DNA of 64,000 nt from Pseudonocardia broussonetiae (GTDB lineage Bacteria > Actinomycetota > Actinomycetes > Mycobacteriales > Pseudonocardiaceae): positions 1,185,501 through 1,249,500 of the forward strand of contig NZ_CP053564.1 of NCBI RefSeq assembly GCF_013155125.1, written 5' to 3'. Every line of letters starts with the position of its first letter. The stretch's first letter is position 1. A program made the position numbers and the translations under genes. The notes under the pieces were generated by a model, which was given only the letters and a program-made list of their open reading frames with translations, was not told where the DNA came from and searched no databases. Shown here one piece after another: positions 25,860 through 35,772 of the stretch.

Positions 25860-27656
25860 ATGCAGCGGATCGAGCAGCCCATCGCGACCGTCCTGGTCGC
25901 CAACCGCGGCGAGATCGCGGTCCGCGTCATCCGGTCCTGCCGCGAGCTGGGGCTGCGCTCGGTGGCGGTCCACTCCGACGTCGACGCCGGGGCGCTGCAC
26001 GTGCGGCTCGCCGACGAGGCGCACCGCATCGGCCCCGCTCCGGCCAGGCGTTCCTACCTCGACGTCGACGCGGTGCTGGCGGCGGCGAAGGCGTCCGGCG
26101 CCGACGCGGTCCACCCCGGCTACGGCATGCTCTCCGAGGACGCCGGGTTCGCCGCGGCGGTCGAGGCCGCGGGGCTGGTGTTCGTCGGGCCGCCCGCCGA
26201 CGTCGTCGCGCGGATGGGCGACAAGGTGGCCGCGCGGGCGGTCGCCACGGGCTGCGGGGTCCCGGTCGCGCCGGGCAGCGACGGCACGCTCGATCCCGCC
26301 GACCTCCCCGGCGCCACCGCGCTCGCGGAGGGGCTCGGCTGGCCGGTGGTCGTCAAGGCGTCGTTCGGCGGCGGGGGCCGCGGGATGCGGGTCGTCCAGG
26401 ACGCGGGCGGGCTCGCCGACGCGATCGCCGCGGCCGGCCGCGAGGCGGACGCCGCGTTCGGCCGGGCCGAGGTGCACCTGGAGCGCTACCTGGACCGGCC
26501 CCGCCACGTCGAGGTCCAGGTGCTCGCCGACGCTCACGGGACCGTGGTCCACCTCGGCGACCGCGACTGCTCGGTGCAGCGCCGCCACCAGAAGCTGATC
26601 GAGGAGGCCCCCGCGCCCGGCCTCGCGCCGCACCTGCGGGCCGCGCTGCACGACGCCGCACTGCGCGTCACCCGCTCCGTCGGCTACCGCGGCGCGGGCA
26701 CCGTCGAGTTCCTGGTGCTGCCCGCCACCGGCGAGTTCTTCTTCCTGGAGATGAACACCCGCCTGCAGGTCGAGCACGGCGTCACCGAGATGGTCACCGG
26801 GATCGACCTGGTGGCGGCGCAGCTGCGGATCGCCGCGGGCGAGGCGCTGTGGTTCACCCAGGACGACGTCCGCCTCGACGGGCACGCGGTGCAGGCCCGC
26901 ATCGCGGCCGAGGACCCGTGGGAGTCCTTCCGCCCGGCGCCGGGGCCGGTGCACGAGCTCGCCCTGCCCCACGGCCCGTGGCTGCGCTGCGACACCGGGA
27001 TCGAGTCCGGCGACGCGGTCGCGGCCGAGTACGACTCGATGTTCGCCAAGGTGCTCGCCTGGGGCGGGGACCGGGACCTCGCCCGGCGCCGGCTGATCGG
27101 CGCCCTCGACGAGCTGCGGGTGGTCGGCGTCCCGACCACCGCGCCCTACCTGCGCGGCGTGCTCGCCACGGAGTCCTTCGCGGCCGGCACCCACGACACC
27201 GGGTCGGTGGCCCGGGACTGGGCGCCCGACCCGGCCGACCGCCCGGCCGCCACCGCGCCGGCCCCCGCCGCACCGGCGACGGCCGGCACCGTCCCGGTCC
27301 GCCGGGTGCGGATCGCGACCGACCGGGGCCCCGTGGAGGTCGCGGTGCCCGGCCTGGCCCGACCGGCCGGTCCCGGCGCGGCGCCCGCCGCCCGGCCCTC
27401 CCGGTCGGGGTCCGGCGCCGACGCGGTCGTGTCCGGGCCCGGGGCGCCGCCGGTCGCGCCGATGGACGCCACCGTGGTCGCGGTGGCGGTCGTGGCCGGT
27501 CAGGAGGTCGGGGTGGGCGAGGTCCTCGCGGTGCTCGAGGCGATGAAGATGGAGATCGAGGTGCGCTCCGACGTCGCCGGCACGGTGCAGGAGGTGCTGG
27601 TGGCCCCGGGCGACCCGGTCGCCGCGGGGAAGCCGCTGGTGCGCTTCACCACCTGA
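25860..27656 (+). CDS. Acyl-CoA carboxylase alpha subunit (biotin carboxylase + BCCP)
   Basis: A 598-aa biotin-dependent carboxylase subunit that carboxylates biotin with ATP and bicarbonate. The biotin carboxylase domain begins TVLVANRGEIAVRVIRSCRE, with the ATP-grasp loop KASFGGGGRGMR and the catalytic segment EMNTRLQVEH. An Ala/Pro linker leads to the C-terminal biotinyl domain, where LEAMKMEIE carries biotinyl Lys563. It is shorter than propionyl-CoA carboxylase alpha (about 660 aa) because the linker region is small. The presumed beta partner is the frameshifted divergent gene. Specificity (propionyl-, methylcrotonyl- or geranyl-CoA-like) cannot be read here. Confidence 0.93.
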   Translation: MQRIEQPIATVLVANRGEIAVRVIRSCRELGLRSVAVHSDVDAGALHVRLADEAHRIGPAPARRSYLDVDAVLAAAKASGADAVHPGYGMLSEDAGFAAAVEAAGLVFVGPPADVVARMGDKVAARAVATGCGVPVAPGSDGTLDPADLPGATALAEGLGWPVVVKASFGGGGRGMRVVQDAGGLADAIAAAGREADAAFGRAEVHLERYLDRPRHVEVQVLADAHGTVVHLGDRDCSVQRRHQKLIEEAPAPGLAPHLRAALHDAALRVTRSVGYRGAGTVEFLVLPATGEFFFLEMNTRLQVEHGVTEMVTGIDLVAAQLRIAAGEALWFTQDDVRLDGHAVQARIAAEDPWESFRPAPGPVHELALPHGPWLRCDTGIESGDAVAAEYDSMFAKVLAWGGDRDLARRRLIGALDELRVVGVPTTAPYLRGVLATESFAAGTHDTGSVARDWAPDPADRPAATAPAPAAPATAGTVPVRRVRIATDRGPVEVAVPGLARPAGPGAAPAARPSRSGSGADAVVSGPGAPPVAPMDATVVAVAVVAGQEVGVGEVLAVLEAMKMEIEVRSDVAGTVQEVLVAPGDPVAAGKPLVRFTT

Positions 27657-27659
27657 CCG

Positions 27660-27739
27660 CCCGCCCGCGCCCGCGCGCGCCCCCTCGCCCGCGCACCCCC
27701 TCGCCCGCGCACCCGCGCCCCGCCCGCCCACGCGCCCCC
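27660..27739. repeat. Low-complexity C-rich tract after accA
   Basis: An almost pure C/G tract with short tandem copies of CCCCTCGCCCGCGCAC. It has no coding potential and lies between the carboxylase stop and the IS left end. Confidence 0.7.
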
Positions 27740-27955
27740 GTTACCTTCTTGATCAAGCCCGATGAGGGCTTGCAGGCCACCGGTCACGGCATGACTTGTC
27801 GCCCCTGTCGTCGATGATCTGGGGGGTGTTGTCACCGTGGTCGGAGGGCGCCAACGACCGCTGATAGAGACCTGACCCGCTCGCGTGGTCTGCTCGTAAC
27901 GTGGCTGCCGGCGCGGGTGCCCGGGTCGGCCTGCCCCAGCGGCTAAGGAGGCGTC
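27740..27955 (+). ncRNA. Candidate bridge RNA region of the IS110 element
   Basis: In IS110 elements the noncoding end preceding the transposase encodes a structured bridge RNA that pairs with target and donor DNA. This 216-bp stretch is noncoding, less GC-skewed than its upstream neighbour, and lies in the correct position. Short complementary segments are visible (for example the palindrome CTTGATCAAG near the left edge), but I could not fold it or identify guide loops. The call rests on family knowledge and position. Confidence 0.35.
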
Positions 27956-27956
27956 G

Positions 27957-29196
27957 TTGTCGAAGTCCGACAAGATCCCCGAGCACGACTTCACCGTGTT
28001 CTGCGGGCTCGACGTAGGCAAATCGGTGCACCACGCCTGCGCGCTGGACCCGACCGGGCAGCGGCTGCACGACAAGCCGCTGCCCAACGACGAGACCGCG
28101 CTGGCCGAAATCTTCCAGCAGCTGTCCGTGCACGGACGGGTGCTGGTGGTCGTCGATCAGCCCGCCTCGATCGGTGCCCTGGCCGTCGCGGTCGCCCGGT
28201 CACTGGGGATCGAGGTCGCCTACCTGCCCGGGTTGGCGATGCGCCGCATCGCCGACCTGCACCCCGGACAGGGCAAGACCGACGCCCGTGACGCCTACGT
28301 CATCGCCGACGCAGCCCGCACCATGCCCCACACCCTGCGCCGGGTCGGCACCGACGACGAGATCCTCGCCGAACTCACCGTGCTCGCCGGCTACGACGAC
28401 GACCTCGCCGCTCAGTCCACCCGGCTCATCAACCGCCTGCGCGACGCCCTGCTGCACGTCCATCCCGCGCTGGAACGCCTGCTCGGACCCCGTATGGACC
28501 GCGGCGGGGGTACTCGACCTGCTCGCCGCCGCCCCCCCACACCCGACGCGCTGCGCCAGCTCGGCGAGGACGGCATCACCGCCGCGATGCGCCCTCGCTC
28601 GCCGCGGCTGGCCAAGACCCTGCCCGCGCAGATCCTCGCCGCGCTCGACGCCCAGACCGTCGTCGTCCCCGGCACCACCGCGTTCGGCCGCGTCATCGTC
28701 GGCGTCGCCACCCAACTGCGGGAGGTCCGCGCCGAGCGCGACACATTGGCCGCCGAGCTCGAGTCCCGCCTGGAGGCCCACCCTCTTGCCGAGGTCCTGA
28801 TCTCGATGCCCGGCCTCGGGTTCAGGACCGCCCTCAAGATCCTCACCATCGTCGGGGACGGCGCCGCGTTCCCCCACCGCCGGGCACCTCGCCGCCTACG
28901 CCGGCCTCGCTCCCGTCACCCGCAGATCCGGGACCTCGATCAAGGGCGAGACCCGCTCCCAGCGCGGGAACCACGCCCTGAAGTCCGCGCTGTTCTTGTC
29001 GGCGTTCGCCAGCCTCGCCGACCCGACAAGCCGCGCCTACTACGACCGCAAACGAGCCCAAGGCAAGCGGCACAACGCCGCATTGATCTGCCTCGCCCGC
29101 CGCCGCACCGACGTCATCTACGCCATGCTCCGCGACCGCACGCCCTACGCACCGCCAACGTCCTCGGAGCCTCGCCCGGCGCCCGCCGCCGCTTGA
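27957..29196 (+). pseudogene. IS110-family transposase (frameshifted)
   Basis: It starts at TTG 27957 with AAGGAGG five bases upstream. The N-terminal RuvC-like DEDD domain is clear: FCGLDVGKSVHHA, VLVVVDQPA, and GQGKTDARDAYVIADAA. The frame is shifted between about 28506 and 28546, where VLDLLAAAP appears in another frame between G-rich and C-rich runs. It breaks again near 28870 at a run of five C, after which the C-terminal Transposase_20 part (GHLAAYAGLAP to GNHALKSALFLSAFASLADP) continues in a different frame to TGA 29194-29196. The intact length would be about 410 aa. As written, no full-length transposase is made. The shifts sit at homopolymers, so sequencing error is possible. Confidence 0.85.
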
Positions 29197-29234
29197 CAAC
29201 CCCATAGAGACACCCCCCCCGCCCCCCGCCCTCC

Positions 29235-29291
29235 GTGACAGTGAAGTGGCTTTACTGGCGCCCAGTGGCAGTAAAGCCACTCCACTGTCAC
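29235..29291. terminator. Large hairpin, copy 1, between IS and MBL gene
   Basis: 23-nt arms (29235-29257 and 29269-29291) with one mismatch enclose the loop GCGCCCAGTGG. The right arm is CAGTAAAGCCACTCCACTGTCAC-like and identical to that of copy 2. It lies in a convergent intergenic region and probably terminates transcription from both sides. Confidence 0.7.
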
Positions 29292-29346
29292 CGATGAGGG
29301 ATGCTCGCCCGCCCCACCCTTGCCCGCCCGCCCACCGCCGCCGCCC

Positions 29347-29403
29347 GTGGCAGTGGAGTGGCTCTACTGGCGCCCAGTGGCAGTAAAGCCACTCCACTGT
29401 CAC
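29347..29403. terminator. Large hairpin, copy 2, near-duplicate of copy 1
   Basis: 23-nt arms (29347-29369 and 29381-29403) enclose the same 11-nt loop as copy 1. Its right arm is identical to that of copy 1, while the left arm carries a few changes that preserve pairing or leave single mismatches. The two copies are 112 bp apart in direct orientation. Confidence 0.7.
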
Positions 29404-29480
29404 CCGGTGGGGGCGGCGCGGGGGGCTGTGGGCGCGCGGGGCTGTGGGCGCGCGGGGGCGGGGGGCGCGGGGCGCCCGCG

Positions 29481-30536
29481 TCACGGCGTCCGGTGGTGCC
29501 CGACCCCGTCGACCTGCTCCACGACCAGCCGGCCCTGGAGCGCGAGCAGGTCCAGGTGGGACTCCGTCTCCAGCACCGCGAGCATCCGGTTGAACGCGTC
29601 GAGCTCGGTCAGCGCCCGCTCCCGGCGGGTCCAGGTCAGTCCGTCGGCGACGGCGGCCGCGGTGTCCCGGCCCGACGCGACGGCCCGCTCGGTGGCGGCC
29701 AGCCGGGCGTCGTGGTGCCCGAGCAGCTCGTCGATGCGGGCGTGCGCGCTCGGGGTGACCCGGCCGTGCGCGGGCAGCAGCCTCGCGTCGGGCATCGCGC
29801 GGACCCGGCGCAGCGACCCGAGGTAGTCGCGCAGCGGGTGCGGGGCCCGCACCGCCTCGAACCCGATCGACGGCGTGATGTGGGGCAGGACGTGGTCGCC
29901 GGCGAACAGCAGCGCGCCGGGCTCGTCGTGGTAGACGAGGTGGCCGGTGGTGTGGCCCGGGGTCTCGACCGCCCGCAGCTCGCGCTCGCCCGCCGCCAGC
30001 ACCGCGCCGTCGGCCAGCCAGTCGTCGGGCTCCTCCCAGATGTCGCGCGGCATGCCGTCGCGGCCGTCGAGCTCCGACAGCTCGCGGACCAGCGCGTCGG
30101 CGCCGCACCGGCGCAGCGCCTCGAGCTGGGGCGCCAGCGCGTGCGTCGGTCCGGCCGCCACGTGCAGCGACTCGCGCTCCCCCGCGCCGAGGGCCACAGC
30201 CGTGCCGTGCTCGCGGCGCAGCTCGACGGCGAGCGTGTAGTGGTCGCGGTGGACGTGGGTGACGAGCACGGTGCGGACGTCGGCCGGCCTGCGGTCCAGC
30301 GCCGCCAGGCCCGCGGCGAGCAGCGCGTCGGCGCCGCTGCGCATCTGGCCGGCGTCGACGAGCAGCGTGCCGCCGTCGGCGTCGAGGTCGAGGGCGTAGA
30401 CGTTGACGGCCTTGAGCGCGTCGCCCGGCAGCGGGAGCGGGATCCGGTGCACGCCCGGCGCCACGGCGTAGACGCCCGGGTCGCTCCAGAGCCGCTCGGG
30501 GTCCTCGGCCTGCACGCGCAGCGCTCCGGCGCGCAT
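29481..30536 (-). CDS. MBL-fold metallo-hydrolase
   Basis: A 351-aa metallo-beta-lactamase-fold hydrolase. The metal-binding motif is THVHRDH (HxHxDH), with further ligands in ETPGHTTGHLVYH and FAGDHVLPH. A C-terminal winged-helix-like region (about residues 260-345) matches the RNase Z/glyoxalase II-like subgroup that often acts on thioesters or lactones. The ATG overlaps the SDR stop by one base. A thioesterase-like step in the pathway is possible but unproven. Confidence 0.85.
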   Translation of the reverse strand: MRAGALRVQAEDPERLWSDPGVYAVAPGVHRIPLPLPGDALKAVNVYALDLDADGGTLLVDAGQMRSGADALLAAGLAALDRRPADVRTVLVTHVHRDHYTLAVELRREHGTAVALGAGERESLHVAAGPTHALAPQLEALRRCGADALVRELSELDGRDGMPRDIWEEPDDWLADGAVLAAGERELRAVETPGHTTGHLVYHDEPGALLFAGDHVLPHITPSIGFEAVRAPHPLRDYLGSLRRVRAMPDARLLPAHGRVTPSAHARIDELLGHHDARLAATERAVASGRDTAAAVADGLTWTRRERALTELDAFNRMLAVLETESHLDLLALQGRLVVEQVDGVGHHRTP

Positions 30537-31366
30537 CAGCGCCCACCCCCGGACGCCGCCACGATCCGGGAGTCCGGCCCGCCGCCGTCGACGAGCAGCC
30601 GCTGCCCGGTGACGTAGCCGGCGTCGGCGGAGGCGAGGAACGCCACCACCCCGGCGACGTCCTCCGGCCGCGCGACCCGGCCGAAGGGGTAGCTCGCGTC
30701 CAGCTCGGCCAGGGTGGCCCCGCCCGCGGTGGCCGCGACCAGGCGCTCCCCCATGTCGGTGGCGACCAGCCCCGGCGCGACGATGTTGACGCGCAGCCCG
30801 TGGGCGCGCTCCTCGCGGGCCAGCGTGCGGGCCGCCGCCTCCAGCGCGGCCTTCGCCATCGTGTAGGCCGCGCCGCCCGGCGGTGCCGCGTCCACGATCG
30901 CGCTGGAGACCACGACGACGTCGGCCCGCCCCGCCGCCCGCAGGTCCGGCAGCAGCGCCCGGACCAGCGCGAGCGGGCCGAGCACGTGCACCCGCAGGAG
31001 CCGCAGGTACTCCTCGTCGGCCGTGTCGGCGACGGCGGTGCCGCGGCTGGCCGTGCCGGCGTTGCTGACCAGCAGGTCGACCGGGCCGAGGTCGGCGCGG
31101 ACCAGCGCGGGCAGCGCGGCGACCGCGTCGGGGTCGTCGACGGGCGCGCGGTAGGCGCGGGCCGTGCCGCCCGCCGCCTCGATCGCGGCCACGGCCTCGG
31201 CGGCCGCGTCGGCGTCGCGCCGGTAGTTCACGGCGACGGCGGCACCGTCGGCGGCCAGCCGCAGCGCGACGGCGCGGCCGACCCCGCGGGATCCCCCCGT
31301 CACCAGGGCGGTCCGGCCGCTCAGCGGGAGTGCGGCGCGGTCGGGAGCGGTGCGGGGGTCGGACAC
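30536..31366 (-). CDS. SDR-family oxidoreductase
   Basis: A 276-aa classical short-chain dehydrogenase from GTG 31366. The NAD(P)-binding motif is TGGSRGVG, NAG lies in LVSNAGTAS, the catalytic Ser is in VVSSAI, and Tyr-xxx-Lys is in YTMAK. It lies 28 bp downstream of the TetR gene and overlaps the MBL gene, suggesting a tetR-SDR-MBL operon. Substrate is unknown. Confidence 0.9.
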   Translation of the reverse strand: MSDPRTAPDRAALPLSGRTALVTGGSRGVGRAVALRLAADGAAVAVNYRRDADAAAEAVAAIEAAGGTARAYRAPVDDPDAVAALPALVRADLGPVDLLVSNAGTASRGTAVADTADEEYLRLLRVHVLGPLALVRALLPDLRAAGRADVVVVSSAIVDAAPPGGAAYTMAKAALEAAARTLAREERAHGLRVNIVAPGLVATDMGERLVAATAGGATLAELDASYPFGRVARPEDVAGVVAFLASADAGYVTGQRLLVDGGGPDSRIVAASGGGR

Positions 31367-31394
31367 GGGTCTCCTGGTGGTCGGTGGGGCCGGC

Positions 31395-32087
31395 TCAGCT
31401 GCCGGCCGCCGCGGTGAGCGCGGCGCGGCGCCCGGCCCGGGCCGCCAGCGCCTCCTCGGTAGCGATGCCACGGATGGCCATGTCGGCGAACTGCGCGCCG
31501 ATCGCCTCCGGCGGGAACGTGCCGCCCGGGCGGAACCAGCGGTACACCCAGTTCGTCGAGCCCAGCACGGACAGCGCGGCCAGCCGCGGCTCGACGTCGG
31601 GCCGGACCAGCCCGTCGCGCTGCGCCTGCTCGATGAGGTCGCGGAACACGCCCTGGTAGGCGTGCTCGCTTCCCAGCACCTCGCGGGAGCGCTCCTCCGG
31701 GAGGGAGGACAGCTCGTGCAGGAACACCGCGGTCGGGACGAGGTTGCGGCAGGTGTGCTCGACGTGGCCGAGGATCACGCCCTCCAGCCGCTCCAGCGCG
31801 TCACCCGGCCGGTCGGCGCACGCGCGCACGACGGCGAGCCCGTCGCGGTGGACGGTGCTGATGACGTCGAAGAGGAGGTCCTCCTTCGACTGGATGTAGT
31901 AGTAGAGGCTGCCCTTGAGCATCCCGAGCCGGTCGGCGATGTCCTGCAGCGAGGCGCCGTCGTAGCCCTTCTCGTAGAACACCTGGGTGGCGACGTCGAT
32001 CAGCTCGGCCCACCGCTCCTCCCGGGGCTTGCGCTCACCCCCGGAGCGCCGCACACTCCTGCCCGCCGGCTGCCGCATCCGCGCCAC
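31395..32087 (-). CDS. TetR/AcrR-family transcriptional regulator
   Basis: A 230-aa repressor. The N-terminal HTH spans about residues 25-75 (WAELIDVATQVFYEKGYDG, LQDIADRLGMLKGSLYYYIQ, SKEDLLFDV). The C-terminal ligand domain is of the KstR2-like group, whose characterised members often bind CoA thioesters. A TTGGTAG-type operator lies about 33 bp upstream of its start, implying autoregulation. The same half-site recurs before most catabolic operons, so this is the best candidate for their common regulator. Confidence 0.9.
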   Translation of the reverse strand: MARMRQPAGRSVRRSGGERKPREERWAELIDVATQVFYEKGYDGASLQDIADRLGMLKGSLYYYIQSKEDLLFDVISTVHRDGLAVVRACADRPGDALERLEGVILGHVEHTCRNLVPTAVFLHELSSLPEERSREVLGSEHAYQGVFRDLIEQAQRDGLVRPDVEPRLAALSVLGSTNWVYRWFRPGGTFPPEAIGAQFADMAIRGIATEEALAARAGRRAALTAAAGS

Positions 32088-32119
32088 ATCCCCTCAGGTC
32101 CTGATCGGATCGATCCAGT

Positions 32120-32133
32120 CTACCGTTTGGTAG
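32120..32133. promoter_or_regulatory. TetR operator upstream of the tetR gene
   Basis: CTACC-GTTT-GGTAG forms a near-perfect palindrome (TCTACC/GGTAGA arms). It lies between the tetR start (32087) and the stop of the next upstream gene (32145). It contains the CCGTTTGGTAG half-site found at 39030. Confidence 0.7.
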
Positions 32134-32144
32134 ATCGCCCCCGA

Positions 32145-32902
32145 TCAGAGGCGGGTCGCCGCGTCGAGCCGGACGACCTCGCCGTTGAGCAGCTCGTTCT
32201 CCATGAAGCTCGCCACCAGGTGGGCGAAGTCGGCGGGACGCCCGAGCCGCTTGGGGAACACGTGCAGGTCCATCAGCGCGGCCCGGCGCTCCTCGCCCGC
32301 CCCGGCGAGCATGCCGGTGTCCATGATCCCCGGGCAGACGGTCATCACGCGGACGCCCCAGATCGCGAGGTCGCGAGCCAGGGGCAGGGTCAGCGCCACG
32401 ATCCCGCCCTTCGACGCCGCGTAGGCCGCCTGGCCCGCCTGCCCCTCCAGCGCCGCGGCCGAGGACACGTTGACGATCAGGCCCCGCTCGCCGTCGGGCC
32501 CGGGTTCGTTGCGGGCCATCGCGGCGACGGCGTGGCGCAGGACGTCGAAGGTGCCGACGAGGTTGATCTCCACGGTCTTCCGGAAGACGTCCAGCGGGTG
32601 CAGCTGCCCCTTGCGCGAGAGCACCCGCGCGGCCGGGCTGATGCCGGCCGCGTTGACGCAGACGTCGATCCGGCCGAAGTGGGCGGCGACCTCCCCGACG
32701 GCCGACTCCACCTGCGCGGCGTCGGCGACGTCGGCCGGCACGAACAGCGCGGCGTCGCCCAGCTCGGCCGCGAGCCCGGCCCCGTCCGACGACGGCAGGT
32801 CCAGCACGCCGACCCGCGCCCCGCGCTCCACGAGCATGCGGGCGGTGCCCGCGCCGAGGCCCGACGCGCCGCCGGTGACGATCCCGACCGCCCCCGCGAC
32901 CT

Positions 32903-32906
<4 letters not shown>
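32145..32906 (-). CDS. SDR-family oxidoreductase, 3-hydroxyacyl-CoA dehydrogenase type 2-like
   Basis: A 253-aa SDR from GTG 32906. TGGASGLG binds the dinucleotide, and D36 in GVLDLP suggests NAD preference. Ser in NVSSAAALEGQ and Tyr/Lys in YAASK form the active site. The central insert PAARVLSRKGQLHPLDVFRK and the C-terminal DLHVFPKRLGRPADFAHLV resemble HSD17B10-type 3-hydroxyacyl-CoA dehydrogenases, which suggests a beta-oxidation step. It overlaps the preceding SDR gene as GTGA and ends the eight-gene operon. Confidence 0.88.
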
Positions 32907-34192
<1,286 letters not shown>

Positions 34193-34196
<4 letters not shown>

Positions 34197-34621
34197 GCGT
34201 CGAACCCCTCCATCTGCGGTGCGGTGAGGGGGGAGATCGTCCGGCCGGAGATCAGCCAGCGGTCGCCCACCCGCCGGTAGGTGTCCTCGTTGAGCGCGGC
34301 GGCCTTGATGGAGGCCCCGCTCTTCGTCGAGCCCTCGGCGAGCACGTAGTTCGTGCCGTGCGCGGCGTCGGGGCCGTCGAACTCGATCACGTGGTTGGTG
34401 ATCAGGTGGTACTGCTCGGCCATCGTCTCGGCGTCGGAGGTGAAGAAGCCGAGCACCTCCTCGCGCCCCTCGAACCGCTTGAGCCCCACCGCCGTCGCGT
34501 CCCAGTAGGCGTCGTCGGTGTAGGCCGACACCGCCTCCTCGGGACGGAACAGGTCGAGCCCGCGCGCGTAGACGTAGGTGGCGTTCATGATCTGCTGGAT
34601 GTCGGTCGCCCGGTCGCTCAT
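34193..34621 (-). CDS. SnoaL/NTF2-like protein
   Basis: A 142-aa NTF2-like protein (DIQQIMNATYVYARGLDLFRPEEAVSAYTDDAYWDATAVG). Its acidic and aromatic cone residues are in line with a ring-hydroxylating-dioxygenase-beta-like or isomerase-like SnoaL_4 fold. It lies 9 bp downstream of the alcohol dehydrogenase gene. Specific function is unknown. Confidence 0.8.
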
Positions 34622-34630
34622 GTCAGCCCC

Positions 34631-35752
34631 TCAGTGGTCGTACATGATCACGCCACGCAGGTTCTTGCCCTCCTGCATGTCCGTGAACGCCTGGTTGATG
34701 TCCTCGAGCCGGTAGGTGCGGGTGATCAGCTCGTCGAGCATGAGCTGGCCGGAGCGGTACAGCTCGCACAGCAGCGGCACGTCGTTGCGCGAGTTGGTCG
34801 TGCCGTACAGCGAGCCCTGCAGCCGCTTGCCCGACATGGCGAAGGTGAACAGGTCGAACTCGACGTCGCGCTGCAGGATCGGCGCGGCCGAGGTCAGCAC
34901 GATGACGCCGCCGCGGCGGGTCATCTCCTGCGCCGGGTTGAGCAGGTTCCCGTGCGCGATCCCGACCGTGATGATCACCCGGTCGGCCCCCTGGCCGTCG
35001 GTCAGCCGGCCGACCAGCTCGGCGGCCGCCTCGTAGTCCGACACGGAGTGGGTGGCACCGAAGGCCTCCGCCTGCTCCTGCTTGAACGCCACCGGGTCCA
35101 CCGCGATGATGTTCCTCGCCCCCTTGTGCCGGGCGCCCTGCACCGCGTTGATCCCCACCCCGCCGATGCCGACGATGACCACCGTGTCACCGATCTGCAT
35201 GTCGGCGGCGTAGACCGACGACCCCCAGCCGGTGGGCACGCCGCAGCCGATCAGGGCCGCCTTGTCCAGCGGGATGTCCTTGTCGATCTTGATGACGCCG
35301 TCGACGGGTGCGCACACGTAGGGCGCGAACGTGCCCAGGAACGACATGCAGCCCACGCCCTTGCCCCGGGCGTGCACGCGGTGCGTGCCGTCGGGGGCGT
35401 AGCCGGCGAGCACGCCCGCGCCGAGCGCGCACATGTTCGAGCGGCCGGAGACGCACATGCGGCACTTCCCGCACGAGGGCAGGAAGGAGAGGACGACGTG
35501 GTCACCCACCTCGAGGTCGGTGACGTTCGGCCCCACCTCGGTGATGACGCCCGCCCCCTCGTGCCCGCCGAGCACCGGCGCCCACGGCAGCGGGATGACG
35601 CCGTCGTCGAGGTGGTGGTCGCTGTGGCAGATGCCCGACGCGGCGAGCTGCACCATGACCTCGCGGTCCTTGGGCGGGTCGATCTCGATGTCCTCGACGC
35701 TCCAGCCCGAGTTGGTGCCGGGCTCCCACAGCAGTGCTCCAGTGGTCTTCAT
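34631..35752 (-). CDS. NDMA-dependent (mycofactocin-type) zinc alcohol dehydrogenase
   Basis: A 373-aa zinc-dependent medium-chain dehydrogenase. The N-terminus MKTTGALLWEPGTNSGWSVE is the hallmark of the NDMA-dependent ADH subfamily, which retains NAD and uses mycofactocin as electron carrier. The catalytic zinc site has CHSDHH and GGHEGAGV. The structural zinc site is CGKCRMCVSGRSNMC. The Rossmann motif is VGIGGVGINA. It lies in the same operon as a P450, an acyl-CoA ligase and a mycofactocin-type SDR, which suits stepwise alcohol-to-acid oxidation before CoA activation. Confidence 0.92.
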   Translation of the reverse strand: MKTTGALLWEPGTNSGWSVEDIEIDPPKDREVMVQLAASGICHSDHHLDDGVIPLPWAPVLGGHEGAGVITEVGPNVTDLEVGDHVVLSFLPSCGKCRMCVSGRSNMCALGAGVLAGYAPDGTHRVHARGKGVGCMSFLGTFAPYVCAPVDGVIKIDKDIPLDKAALIGCGVPTGWGSSVYAADMQIGDTVVIVGIGGVGINAVQGARHKGARNIIAVDPVAFKQEQAEAFGATHSVSDYEAAAELVGRLTDGQGADRVIITVGIAHGNLLNPAQEMTRRGGVIVLTSAAPILQRDVEFDLFTFAMSGKRLQGSLYGTTNSRNDVPLLCELYRSGQLMLDELITRTYRLEDINQAFTDMQEGKNLRGVIMYDH

Positions 35753-35772
35753 CGGTGCTCCTTGGTGACTGG

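Larger units (their letters stand above)
27740..29211 (+). mobile_element. IS110-family insertion sequence (decayed)
   Basis: The element is recognised by its DEDD-type transposase gene. IS110 elements lack classical terminal inverted repeats, and none are seen, so the ends are approximate. An identical octamer ATAGAGAC occurs at 27864-27871 and 29204-29211 and may mark recombination-related positions. The noncoding left region is about 215 bp. It lies between accA and the hairpin pair, just outside the catabolic operons. Confidence 0.75.

Noticed and set aside
27660..27739. C-rich repeats as a possible origin or attachment site
   Set aside because: It is plain low-complexity sequence with no AT-rich element, tRNA or core sequence. 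No integrase gene is nearby.
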